A stretch of 64,000 nt of DNA, taken from Furcasterigmium furcatum. Taxonomy: Eukaryota > Ascomycota > Sordariomycetes > Glomerellales > Plectosphaerellaceae. The translations under genes were made by a program, and so were the position numbers. The DNA lies in assembly GCA_001599815.1 (NCBI GenBank), contig BCIA01000002.1, positions 4,127,626-4,191,625 on the forward strand, given 5' to 3'. Of this stretch, positions 33,627-44,194 are shown piece by piece. The notes beneath the pieces were generated by a model. The model was not told the origin of the DNA. It did no database searches and worked only from the letters and a program-made list of their open reading frames with translations. Positions within the stretch are counted from its first letter, which is position 1; every line of letters begins with the position of its first letter.

Positions 33627-35611
33627 ATGTCGACGGGTTCCATCACCAAACGCACCATGAGCTGGCAAGCCATATCACAGGATGCCCAACAGGCAATTCT
33701 CGATAAAATTCCAGTCCGCTGGAAGCTTCCCTGTCATATTGAGGTCCAACCCGGGTCCAATGTCAGCACTATAATCCAGGATGAGAGCCTGATAAGCGAA
33801 CGGCAGCTGGATATCACATCCAGAGACGCCAGCCAGCTGACCAGCAACATCCGCGAGGGAGTCCTCACCGCGTACGAAGTGACCGAGGCGTTTTGCGCTC
33901 GGGCTGCCTTTGCTCATCAGCTGGTAATATCAACTCTGCGAAGAATCCCCTTGAATTGCCCGATCAACTGAAAAATTTGCAGACTAACTGCCTCATGTCC
34001 TTTTTCCCGGAGGAGGCATTGGAGCGGGCCGCCCAGCTCGACAAAATCCAGAAGGAGACGGGAAAGACTATCGGACCCCTACATGGCCTGCCAGTGGCCA
34101 TCAAGGATACCTATCACGTCAAGGGACATCCATCGACCCTGGGATACGTCTCCCTGTGGAACAATATCGCCCAGGATGATGCTGTCGTGGTACAGCTCCT
34201 CAAGCAAGCCGGAGGTACGTTTTGGAGACATGCTGCGAGCCTGTGCTGACAAGTACCAAAGCCGTGATTCACTGCAAGACGACCATGCCACAGACGGGCA
34301 TGGCTCTGGAGACAAAGAGCAACTTGTTCGGCACAACTCTGAACCCCTTCAACACCGATTTCGTCGCGGGCGGATCCTCGGGCGGCGACGGAGCCCTGGT
34401 TGCCCTGCGGGGTGCTCCTGTCGCGCCCATGACCGATATTGGCGGCAGCATCCGCGCCCCGGCGGCCTTCAACGGTCTCTACGCCATCCGGCCCACGGCT
34501 GATCGTATTCCCAAGACGGGCCTTCACAGTTGGAACCCTGGCCAGATGTCGATCCGAGTCTCAGCCGGCCCTGGCTGCCACAGTGTGCGGGACCTCAAGC
34601 TCGTTACCGAGGTTATGAATGCGTATCCCAACGCGCAGTTCGATTTCAGCTGCACTCCTATCCCTTGGCGCTCGCTGCCGACCCCATCCGAAAAGTACAC
34701 TTTTGGCATGCTGGCCTTTGATGGAGTTGTCATGCCACAACCCCCTATTCGCCATGCACTGCAGGAGACTGCTGATAGTTTGCGAGCTGCCGGGCATGAA
34801 GGTACGTGGTGTTTATGGTTCCCGTCAGGCACATGTCGCTAACAGCGACCGTCACAGTGATCGATATCAAGCTTCCCTTCTCGGCGTGGGAGATCGCGCA
34901 GAGTACAGTACATACATCCCGCCCCTGCCTCGCCTCACCCCCTTGAGAATCCTCCATCCAGTCCTCCTACTATTACTGACTGTGACGACTCTCACGTAGT
35001 TCAAGTTATATTTCCAAACCGGCGCCGCGGAGGCCAAAGCCATGATCCGTGAAACCGGCGAGCCAACCCTGAGTGTCTTCCAGCACTATCTCGACGTGTT
35101 CAACATCAAAGAGCTCAGCACGTCCGAAGTCTTTGCGCTAAACCGCGAGATGGTCGCGAACAAGCTCCTCTTCCGCGAGACATGGGAGGCGACGAGCAGC
35201 GCAACCACCAACCGCAAATCCATCGACGCCATCATCTGCCCCGTGGCCCCTTCCCAGGGTGTCACGCACGACTTCCCCATCTGGTGGGGTTACACGAGCA
35301 TCTGGAACTACCTTGACTACCCGTCAACCGTTCTGCCTCTGAAGAGATTTCGCCTAGACCCTGGGAGAGATGTCCCCGATGCCGGCTACATCAACATCGA
35401 GGGCGTCGCAGACTTTGACAAGCTCAATCACGATCTTTGTGAGTACTATTCAGTCTTAAACAGTGCTTCTCTGACTGACCGTCTCTCTTTTCTAGACGAG
35501 CCGAAGCGCTTTGAGAACTTACCAGCCTCCGTGCAGATTGTTGGCCGGCCATTCAAGGATGAAGAGCTGCTACAGGCCACGGAGCTGGTCGACGGTATAG
35601 TAAACTACTAG
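33627..35611 (+). CDS. amidase signature family enzyme
   Basis: Six exons (33627-33923, 33983-34214, 34262-34801, 34858-34907, 35000-35438, 35496-35611) give 557 residues, the usual size of fungal acetamidase-type enzymes. The catalytic Lys lies in GLPVAIKDTYHVKG, the glycine-rich signature is GGSSGGDGALVALRGAP, and the nucleophile Ser lies in DIGGSIRAP, so the Ser-cisSer-Lys triad can be assigned. It should hydrolyse an amide to the acid and ammonia in the cytosol. Family members act on acetamide, other short amides or fatty-acid amides; which one cannot be told here. The 50-nt exon 4 ends in AQST and joins to FKLYFQTGAAEAKAM. It stands divergent to the UNC93-like transporter. Confidence 0.93.
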
Positions 35612-36424
35612 GAGAAACCTTAAATGGGTAGGAGTGTCCAAATTGCGCTTGCGCTGGCTGCAGTCTTCCGACCATGGTCTGGGCAGGCACTCGCCGCATC
35701 ACGAAGTCGCCCAATCCCTGAAAACCCTGCAATAGCGGCGATATCTTCGACTACGTCACGAACGGCAGCGGCCTGAACGTCTACGCCGAAGGTAACGGGG
35801 ACCGCATCATCGCCCAGTGCCACGGGACCAACGGCCCTTGGCAGAGTTGCAGTCAAGGCAGACACGGGTGCGCCGGACTCATAAGATGGAAGTGCAGTGG
35901 TGATTTGCACTGCGCTTAAGGCTTTCGCAGTAGAATGGCTCTCTCTAGCTCCTACTAGCCATGCCACTGGGTCGAGAAAACATGGGGAGGAAACGTGGTA
36001 GCGACAATCATCCACGCAGCTTGTCGAACGTGCACTTGGATGCAAATCTGGTGAGGATCATAGAGTCAAGTTCAAGACGACCAAAGCATGATTCGTTGTT
36101 CACCAAACATACTACATCCAACGTCGTGCAGAGCCAGCAATGCAGTGATACCAGCAAGTCTCCCTCCGTGGTTGAACGTCTGCACAAACCTAGAAGTGAT
36201 TAATTTTCTCTTGCGTAGCGTTATAGTTATCTAGCTAGGTGAAGCTGGCTAGATAGGTGAAAAGAGCTATCGCAAGAATACTGGACTAGTTAAGGTCTGT
36301 ATTAGGACGTGTCGCAGTGCGTCACTCTGGTTTAATGCATTATTTAATGATTTTGGGTGGGCGTGGGCAATACTTGGCTTCATTGCGCGCCCGTGGCACC
36401 ATGCGTTCCTTATCCACATGAGCG
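35612..36424. other. intergenic, holds dispersed repeat copy 2
   Basis: Between the amidase and the tRNA gene. The only structure seen is the repeat at 36228-36337 with a small palindrome at its left end. Confidence 0.6.
36228..36337 (+). repeat. dispersed repeat, copy 2 (about 110 bp)
   Basis: Related to 21291-21400 along its length. The left end is a perfect 8-bp inverted repeat, TATCTAGC at 36228-36235 and GCTAGATA at 36248-36255, which is lost in copy 1. It ends 87 bp before the tRNA-Pro gene, a common landing zone for tRNA-targeted elements. Confidence 0.65.
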
Positions 36425-36523
36425 GCGCCGTTGGTCTAGTGGTAGGATTCTCGCTTCGGGTAGCACCTCGAGCCCAGCTCGAACCGCTGTGAGAGGTCCC
36501 GGGTTCAAACCCCGGATGGCGCC
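36425..36523 (+). tRNA. tRNA-Pro(CGG) with a 27-nt intron
   Basis: A full cloverleaf can be drawn. The acceptor stem GCGCCGT pairs with ATGGCGC (one G-T pair), with discriminator C at 36523. The D arm carries GGTCTAGTGGTAGG. The anticodon stem CTCGC (36450-36454) pairs with GTGAG (36489-36493), and the loop TTCGGG...T carries anticodon CGG at 36457-36459. The T stem is CCGGG/CCCGG with loop TTCAAAC. The intron 36461-36487 lies one base 3' of the anticodon, the standard site for eukaryotic tRNA introns. The mature length is 72 nt before CCA addition. It decodes the proline codon CCG. Confidence 0.93.
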
Positions 36524-37595
36524 CGCGCCCGTACCTTTTGCATGGGTGCACTTTTTGCTAGTGGGTAGAAGAGTGTGTCCAGCGGGCACCAGCTGACGCA
36601 ACGTCCGGGTTATGTGGAGTGTTGCCCCTGAGCCCCCATTGACGACATCGCAGCATGTTATGCTGCGTGTAGTTCAGGGATACTCATCCAGGGGTCTGGG
36701 GGGTTGTCCCTTCGGCCGCCCCCTCTTCCCGGAACCGAGATGGTTTCCGCCGGGACCGAACCAGGCAGCGAATGCAAGGGGCCGTAGCTTAGTGTGCTTC
36801 GCCGATGCGGGAAGGTGACCATTGGGATTTCCCAGCCAACAACAAGAGGGATATTATTAGCCGTTAGGTCAGCACTAGCTGCGCAGAAGGCAAGATATCT
36901 TTAGAGCCTTTTGGACGGTACTAGATTGGCAGTGACGGTTCGACATCCGCTTCTCTCAGCCAAGGACACGGGCGAGCCCTGCAGTCCTTGACGGCATGCT
37001 TGCGATTTCTACTCTTTCCAACGTATTTAGAGCTACATAGAATACAAGGATTTTGGTGACCAGCCACGACAGTCTGCTGTCCTGCTACGTGGCACGCACC
37101 TCTCCGCCCCCAAGTCGCCTACGAAATTAAGACAACGCCCCAGCAGAAACCCAGCTATCCCTAGGAATGTGGAACAACCTCAGTGCCTTAGGTTAGGTTA
37201 GGAGTCAGCGCTGTGACACGTGCGGTCGCAAGACATAGCCCGACGGAGCCGACGGAAAGCTCACCATGGACATTAGACTAGACCACAGAGGTTTGAATCC
37301 CCAACTCGGGAGATTCGATACCCGAGGAACTCTCAACCGCCCCCATTCCGGCTAATCAAGGAGGAAGATCACGAGTATAAATATGAGGGACAACCTCCGG
37401 TGTTAAACCACTGAACTTCTCATCACCCTCTCAATTCAGTCACCTCAAGTCAATCCACTATTAGGCTGTCTCTCAATATCACTTGAAAGCAAAAAGATTC
37501 TCACCTACTACTACCAATTCCAACTTGCGCCATCGTTGACGTGGATCAGCAATGCCCTAACATCACAAGGCCCGATTCAGCTTTCTCTGCCTAAC
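36524..37595. other. intergenic, no gene seen
   Basis: About 1.1 kb after the tRNA. A TTAGGTTAGG stretch lies near 37188-37202, and a tRNA-T-arm-like GGTTTGAATCC is near 37291. The promoter of the secreted protein gene with its TATA box is at the right end. Confidence 0.5.
37376..37384 (+). promoter_or_regulatory. TATA box of secreted paralogue A, in a block shared with paralogue B
   Basis: TATAAATAT lies about 210 bp before the ATG at 37596. It is part of CACGAGTATAAAT, preceded by GAGGAAGA; the same block occurs upstream of the paralogue on the other strand (38913-38925). Confidence 0.6.
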
Positions 37596-37919
37596 ATGCG
37601 TCCCGTCGCTTTCCTCCTCTTCCTCGCTGGCGTTACCACCGCGGCGCCATCCGAAATTCACGAGCGTCTGGAGGCTCGCCAGACATCCGTCAATCTCAAC
37701 GCAGTCCGTGCCCTCGTTGGCAGGACTCACGATGCTGCGGGATCTGTCGCGTGGTGGCGAGGTGAAGTCCTCAACTTCGCCGGCCGCCCCGGTGCCCTCG
37801 GCGGCAACGCAGGCGCCTCATTGAGGGGTGCTATCGACAATTGGGCTAATGAAATGGCCCGCGTTACCCAAAACGGTCACAACCTGGCAGAGAATATCAG
37901 GAGGGCCTATGGTGTTTAG
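37596..37919 (+). CDS. small secreted protein, paralogue A
   Basis: Single-exon frame of 107 residues starting MRPVAFLLFLAG, a clear signal peptide ending near TTAAP. A propeptide-like stretch ends EARQ. The mature part has the block RALVGRTHDAAGSVAWWRGE, a Gly/Ala-rich turn, and ends ENIRRAYGV. It has no cysteine, which is unusual for a fungal secreted protein of this size. The ATG at 37596 is used because the longer frame begins with a TTG. A clear paralogue lies 374 bp downstream on the other strand, ending in the same way (QIKRAYGV). The family is not recognised; a secreted effector-like or signalling role is possible, and no enzyme motif is visible. Confidence 0.82.
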   Translation: MRPVAFLLFLAGVTTAAPSEIHERLEARQTSVNLNAVRALVGRTHDAAGSVAWWRGEVLNFAGRPGALGGNAGASLRGAIDNWANEMARVTQNGHNLAENIRRAYGV

Positions 37920-38293
37920 GGTGGGATTCCACCGACGGAACCACACCTGAGGGAATATGACTAAAATCAAGTGACTTTAACTTGTACTTTTGGACATCCT
38001 ATGGAAGCGTCCGAGGAGATACGTAGTCATGCGCGCACCGACCCTTCGCGAATACTTGGCTTAGGGCTTTCCCTTATGAAATCCATTAGCCCGGTATCAA
38101 AATAATATGGTCCTGTGGAACGTGGCTTATATTCGTTTGTGAAGCACAATAATGACTGTAGTTCTGGAATAACAGTATCAATCCAGTTCGAATCCAAGTT
38201 CCTGAATTGGCTTGCCCGTCGACGATGTGCATAATTTGCATATATATGTCCACCTCGACTCGCACCATGCCGCTGTGCATGTGGAATCTGACT
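37920..38293. other. intergenic between convergent paralogues
   Basis: 374 bp that must hold both 3' ends. No gene or repeat seen. Confidence 0.5.
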
Positions 38294-38632
38294 CTAAACG
38301 CCATATGCCCTCTTAATTTGATCTGCCACGCTGTGGCCGCGTTGTCTCACAGCAGCCATATCCCTCGCCCATTCATCGAGTCTCTGCCTAGCGGCCGGTC
38401 CTGGTGCGCCAGCGAGAACGCCAGGACCCGCATACCTGAGGGCTTCACCACGCCAGAACGTAACCGAGCCTGAGGCGTCGTGAATCCTGCCAACAAGGGC
38501 CCGAATGGCGGCGAAATTGATGATCTGGCGGGCGTCCAGAGAGTCGAGATTTCCCACAGATGCCGGAACGGGTGCCGCGGCGGTTTCGTCGGCGAGGAGG
38601 AGGATGGGTGTCAAGAGAGCAGCGGGGCGCAT
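38294..38632 (-). CDS. small secreted protein, paralogue B
   Basis: Single-exon frame of 112 residues with a signal peptide (MRPAALLTPILLLADETAAA). LDARQ marks the likely propeptide end, followed by the shared block RALVGRIHDASGSVTFWRGE and the C-terminus DQIKRAYGV. It is cysteine-free like paralogue A. The two proteins align along their length with strong identity in the central block, so they arose from an inverted duplication. The linker between the central block and the C-terminal helix has diverged (AGAPGPAARQRLDEW here). The function is unknown. Confidence 0.82.
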   Translation of the reverse strand: MRPAALLTPILLLADETAAAPVPASVGNLDSLDARQIINFAAIRALVGRIHDASGSVTFWRGEALRYAGPGVLAGAPGPAARQRLDEWARDMAAVRQRGHSVADQIKRAYGV

Positions 38633-39739
38633 GTTGGGCAGCGGAAGAACTTTTGTTCACTGTGTAGACGTTGAACGTAGTATATATTGTCTGGCTCTGG
38701 CAGACAGCGGGAAGAGTCCAACTCTTTGATTGGTGCTTGGTCTGATGATACTTTGAAGGTTGATTGCCTGCACTGTGGTTCGTGAGCATGGTTCAGTGAG
38801 AGGAGCACTGGGAGATGGTACGTTATTACCTCTAGGTCTTGGCTGGGGACGTGAGGGACTGGTAACATAGCCTGGAGAGTTAATTATCGTCCAGCGGAGC
38901 CAGGATAGTCAATTTATACTCGTGGTCTTCCTCCCCCTCCCTTGCTCCCCCAGCCAGCCACGACATGGGCTACGGCATTTTCGAGCCGGACAACCTCCCT
39001 CTGCGGCCCCCAACTGCTCCTTTCAACGGGAACTCTCGGGTTTATCTTCTCATTCGGTCGATTCGCCTGTGCCTGGGGCTGCAGTCTAGGCGGTTCATCA
39101 CACGCTAGTCTGCCTCCGGTCCAAGACCGACCTGGAACCCGCGTATAGCCATACTCAGCCAGCTCGCACAACTTTGTGTAGCCTCAGTAAGGCTGTTCGT
39201 TTAGACGTATTAGAGACGATCTATCAATAGTTCCTGCATGTGCATCTACTGTCGCTTATCTTCTTCACCCTACATGTAGCAGGGACGCTTACTCCAGTCA
39301 ACTCCAGTGCGCAGATCAAGAAATCTAAGTTGTGGTGGGTGGCATGAGAGATCGAGAAGTTTCCTTACCGTTGCTTGCATCCAACAGTATGGTGCCTATG
39401 CATCCACATTGTTCCATTCCATCGATCATTGAATGTGACAAGCCCGAGCCGGAACTTTAAACACCCCTATCACGCTGAGCCATGGCCGCTATGACCCTCT
39501 ATCAGCCACCGAACGTCTTGCGGCGAGATTTATGCGAGGACAAGGTCCCCATGCTACCGCCCATCGGACTCCTATACCATGGTAATAAAGGTTAGCGCTG
39601 TTCCTGCTGTTGAGTTGCCACACTTGCCCCAGTGTCAGCACAACATCAAAAGTCCTAGTTGGTGCTAATCGCAAGCCGAAGTTCATCTCCAGCTAGGACA
39701 ATCACGGAGTAATTAATATTGAGGCTGTTCGAGCTACGT
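38633..39739. other. intergenic, no further gene seen
   Basis: 1.1 kb holding the promoter of paralogue B and the 3' side of the Zn2Cys6 gene. No coding signal noticed. Confidence 0.5.
38913..38925 (-). promoter_or_regulatory. TATA block of secreted paralogue B
   Basis: The minus strand reads CACGAGTATAAAT, preceded by GAGGAAGA, the same block as at 37368-37384 for paralogue A. It lies about 280 bp before the ATG at 38632. Confidence 0.6.
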
Positions 39740-41489
39740 CTATATCAGCTGCCCCATCCTTGTGTTCAGATCAGTTACGTCTTGGCCGTATTCAACGCCG
39801 TCTGGACCCTGGCACTGGAAGCTCACCACAGTTTTCTGACGTCCACCAATAATAACCTCTTTCATGTGTTCGTTAAAGACTCTTGCCTTTTCAGGCAAAG
39901 CCTCAGCCTCCGACAACTGCCCTCGACCGCGCTCCTCGATGCCAATCTTCCACTCGGCATACTCTATCGTGTCTTCGCGATACCACATGCCCTCTCGACA
40001 TGGCGCTAACCTTAGCAGCGAGAGTCCCTTTCGTCGTAAAGCCAGATTTCGGCATTTCAGGACGACGTAAAACAAGGGAGCCATCACCCCCATTTCGAAG
40101 AAGATAGTGCGGCCCATGTGTTGGGAGTTCCGGATCAGTTGCTCGGCAAGGGTAAGAATCCGATCAAAACAGCTGTCGTAGCGATTGTAAATCATCTGTG
40201 ACTGGGTGAAGAGCGTTTCTAAAAGAATGGTCACTGTTTGGTGATACATGTGGAGATGGCACATTGCCGCAGTCTGTCGAGGATTCTGGGATTCGAATAT
40301 CGACGCTGGACTGTTCTTGATGGCCATGTACCAACTCCGGAGTTGACGAAGGAGCGATTCGCACGTCGATTCGAGTGCATGGGGACCCAGACCTAGGGGG
40401 GATGTTTTGGCCGTTGTCAAGAAACCGGGATCGCCGATAGATCGTAAGAACCGAGTGACTGTGTCCAGCAACGTGTGTAGGGACTCTCCTGCCCCTTCGA
40501 TGCTTGAAAATGAGGCAGGTACATTTCTTCGAATGCTTTCGTGGCCTTCGGAGACGAACTCAAAACTCGGACTGCCATATATAGTCGCATGGATCTTGAG
40601 CCGCGAAAACGAGCGTAGTAGAGACGCATCGATCATTTGAGACGATGAGGTGTTCGGCTTGTTGGGTTGTCGAAAGCTATCCAGGATCCTCAACCCACCC
40701 TTCAAGTGTCTCAGGCCTGCGTCGAGGTCGTTTCGCATAAACTCGAACCAGACGAAAACCAGACAGGAAGCTAATACCACTTCCAACTGTGGCTGTCTGG
40801 CTGACAAGGAGTCCGCCAGCAGTCCGACGGCCTTATTGTAGTGCTGTAGGGCGAATTGTACGCGTTTGTCTTGATCATCTTTGAAGCCTTGGGACTCGTA
40901 TGTCTCGCAGAGTGAACTGAGGCCTAACAAGGCATGTCGTACAATAGGCTCGGTGTAGCTGATTTGTAGGACGAGCCTATCCCAAAACTCGGATTCGAAG
41001 TAGCCCGAAATGTCGTAGATAGCTCGCTCTCTCATGTAACAAAGACTTCGTCGTTCGGTATCGTCGCCGGGAATTTCCCAGGTCACGCGATAGAGCGAGA
41101 GGCCGTCATGGGCAGGATATGACTGCGGTAGGGGTGGTGGCTGGCTCTTCTTTGCGGGCGGGACCAGAACGGGATAACCTTCGCATGTTCTCCCTGTCGA
41201 GGTGCAGCGTGTGCAAGCTGGTTTCGTCTCATCGCATTTGACTCGGCGGATTCTACTACCGTTAATCACTTGGCTCGTCAGGCCTGGCGCTGAATGTCTG
41301 TAGAACTGACTTGCACACATGACAACCCGTACGTGTCTTGTTGTGGCTCCTCCTAGTGTGGATAGGACGGCACTGCGCCGTTTCTGGCAGATCTGTGATA
41401 CGCTTAGCACTGGAACGCCTAGCCTCATCTGCTGTGAGTGGCGGCTGACTGCGAATGTCCCGGGAGATAGCTTGGGAGTCCATTTCCAT
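39740..41489 (-). CDS. Zn2Cys6 transcription factor
   Basis: Two exons (41311-41489 and 39740-41252) encode 563 residues. A 58-nt intron splits the zinc cluster: exon 1 ends in KTRTGCHVC and exon 2 continues IRRVKCDETKPACTRC, giving the full C-x2-C-x6-C-x6-C-x2-C-x6-C. Reading straight through the intron makes an apparent long frame that loses the first two cysteines. Behind the cluster come a Pro-rich linker and the fungal-specific middle region with FVWFEFMRNDLDAGLRHLKG. The protein is of the type found near metabolic genes. It is divergent from the RTA1-like gene (547 bp between starts), so control of that neighbour is plausible but unproven. Confidence 0.9.
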
Positions 41490-42036
41490 TGGAGCAAAAG
41501 CCTCGGCTATGAGAAACGACAGTCACACAGACGGGCCTAGTCGGAAACAGCGTCGTGCAACGGGATGTGACGAGGAGAAAATTCGAGAGACGCAATGTGG
41601 GTGAAGCGAACTCGAGATGCCTTGAAGTTCGAAAACCCTGGGACGGCAGCCTGTTATGCAACGTCAGCCCCTGTCATTTTGAAGCGAGTACGATCAGACC
41701 AGTCAAGGCGTCGAAAGATAGGCCATCGGTCTGGAGAAGCCAATCAGAAGCGTGAGCAGGGATAACACGAACGCACCAACCAGAACTGGGAGACTTCTTA
41801 CTCCTTCGCAAGTATCAAGCCCAGTATCCTGATGCTTACGACGGTAGCATTAGGTTCGTTTGTCTCTTCCTATTTATACCGGGTTCGGGCACAGTTCGAT
41901 GCCATTTCTCCCGATACCCTTCTCGTCTTTATCCTCGACCCCAAGCCCAGAGCTTCATCCAAAGCATCCAAGAACCGCTCTGATTACTCACTGGTCGTCT
42001 CACGACTTTCTTTGCAAGGCTGGTATCGGCGCCGTC
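41490..42036. promoter_or_regulatory. shared promoter of Zn2Cys6 gene and RTA1-like gene
   Basis: 547 bp between divergent starts. A TATTTATA block at 41870-41877 lies about 160 bp before the RTA1-like ATG. CGG-type half sites expected for zinc-cluster proteins could be searched here. Confidence 0.45.
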
Positions 42037-43114
42037 ATGGGTAACGCCGCGAATCAGTGTCCAGGTACGCCCTCATTTTTCCCCGTTGAGAGTTTCAAGC
42101 GGATACCTCCCCGGAACTGACGTCCTTAGATTTGGACGACCCCACTATGCAATGGCCGTACTGCCCGTCTCTTCCGGCAGCCATCGCCATCACTGCCTGC
42201 TTTGCGGCTCTCACCGTTGCTCATCTGTCTCAAGCCGTCATGTACCGCAAAGGATTCTGCTGGGTCATCTGCATGGCCACGTCCTGGGAGACTGCAGGGT
42301 TCACGATGCGGCTCCTTGGAGCAAGAGATCCACGAACGCAAGCCTATTCCATTGGCTCGAACCTTTTAGTCCTCCTGTCGCCCCTGTGGGTGAACGCTTT
42401 TGCTTACATGGTCGTGGGGCGGATGATATACTACTGGCTGCCGAGCAAGTCGATCTGGAGGCTCAAGGCGCGGACAATGACGTCGTGGTTTGTGTGGCTC
42501 GATGTGGTCTTATTCTTCGTACAGGCTACAGGCGGGAGCATGATAGAAAACGAGGATCCTGGATCAGCGAAGCTTGGACTGTATATCTGTAAGCGTTCCT
42601 TCCGTACACAAACCCGAAAACACTTGCTAAACTTGCTAGACATGGGTGGAATCGGCCTCCAGCAGGTTTTTCTGTTTCTTTTCCTCCTTATAATGATCAA
42701 GTTCCATGTCAACGTCCGGCAGCAGGGGCTCCATCGACCCACTTCTTGGCGACGCCTCCTATACTCCCTATACACCGTCCTTGCTCTCATTACCGTGCGT
42801 ATACACTTTGCGAATATAATCTTATTGTTGCGAATAGAAACTGAAAGTGACAGATTCGCATCACCTTCCGCCTCGTGGAGTTCTCCTCTGGTGTCAATGG
42901 GCCCATCCCCAAGAACGAAGTCTACTTTTATACCCTCGAGGCGACACCAATGGTCCTAGCAATCGGAACCTTCGCCGCTATTCACCCTGGCCGCACGCTT
43001 ACTGGTCCCGAAAGCGAGTTTAGCGCATTGGTCGTCCGAAAGGGCAAGCGGCGGTGGTGGTGGTGCGGACGTCGTGCGAGGACGACGTTAGATCCAGATT
43101 TTGAGATGCAGTGA
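42037..43114 (+). CDS. RTA1-like membrane protein
   Basis: Four exons (42037-42064, 42130-42588, 42640-42794, 42854-43114) give 300 residues. Exon 1 is only 28 nt (MGNAANQCP). Seven membrane segments can be traced. Family marks are the extracellular-loop region PLWVNAFAYMVVGRMIYYW, the FVWLDVVLFFVQATGGSM helix, and the last-loop motif IRITFRLVEFSSG followed by NEVYFYTLEATPMVLA. The group includes Rta1, Rsb1 and related yeast proteins linked to lipid flux and resistance to toxic compounds; most filamentous-fungal members are unstudied. The C-terminal tail is basic (KGKRRWWWCGRRAR). It is divergent from a zinc-cluster regulator. Confidence 0.92.
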
Positions 43115-44194
43115 TCGGTCGAAGATGAATCTGGAATGAATATATGGAAGACACTCTCTTCCTCTATAGGAAAAGGCAAGGTGGCGGGTGCAAGCTATGC
43201 AAGAAGAGTTGGATCATCAGGACATCAGAGTCATGTGAAGCGGAACCTAGAGACCCAAGGCACCGACCATGGTAGCCGTAGTCACCCCTGAGATCACCCG
43301 CTCACCCAGCCGTCGCGCGACTGGGTGACTAGCGAGTGATCTTAAAGCGGCAGGATCACCCATCTCACCCACTAGCCATCAAAGGGGTGATCGGGGAGAG
43401 CTTTTGACGCAACTTTGTCGAGATGGCGTCTATTCAGCAACGTTTTGGGCAGCGCCACCAAATGACCCAAGCAACGCTGGCGAATATACTAAAGAGTAAT
43501 GTCCCATGAATCCCGCTGCCAAAGGAAGACGTCTCTCGCAGGTGCCTACATGTCTCATACCTCTGGCAGCATGTTTTCCGGAGATCTGGTTTACGTCCGG
43601 CCACCTGCATCGCCCAGGCTCGATATGCCCAGCTCGCCACGCCTGTTGGCATCGCCATCCGAGCGAAGAGGAAGCAATGAGCATCGCCGCCTTGCGGACT
43701 TGTTTCAATACCAGTTAAAGGAAGCAACCGGGTCCCGGGAGGAGACTTGGATCGAAATGCAGGACTTGTCCCCCACATTGCGCGAGGCGACTGGCTGAGC
43801 ATAAAGGACAATGCGACGAGCACCCGATTTGATGGGGGGCAATCAGGTATTTTTACTCCCGTTCTTGATCACCTCGCATGTGTCCACGGCTGAAATTTTC
43901 ATGGCAGAAAGTCGGGGCAACAGTCTCGCCGACTTCCCGGATGAAGTCCCTGACTCCGACATGCAATTCTCGTGAGGATTCTTTCGCCACCGGCCGTCTA
44001 GTAGCCCGCGCAGAACCGATAGATGGCTCATTAGCATCAATATCAACAAGACCTGTGAAGCAACGAATGGATCTGCCCGCATGCAAGACTTACGCACAAG
44101 TTGGATTGGTGATTTTGGGGCTCATACTTCAATGGCTTTTGCGGGAGCAACAACAGAATCCCATGCCCCTCGAGAGCCTTCACCAGTGTCTACC
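43115..44194. other. intergenic with a long hairpin
   Basis: 1.1 kb between the RTA1-like gene and the 3' end of the oxidase. It contains the palindrome at 43291-43342 and further GATCACCC-type words up to 43400. Frames over 43430-44190 are not protein-like. Confidence 0.55.
43291..43342. repeat. imperfect palindrome (hairpin), 52 bp
   Basis: The left arm is AGATCACCCGCT-CACCCAG. The right arm is its reverse complement apart from a 3-nt bulge and one mismatch, and the 11-nt loop is CCGTCGCGCGA. Related words (GGATCACCC, GGGGTGATC) recur within the next 60 bp. It could be a short non-autonomous element or a protein-binding array. Confidence 0.7.

Noticed and set aside
37262..37312. tRNA-like B-box (GGTTTGAATCC) with a possible 3' half
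   Set aside because: No acceptor or D arm can be paired, so it is not a tRNA gene. A decayed SINE or tRNA fragment is possible but unsupported.
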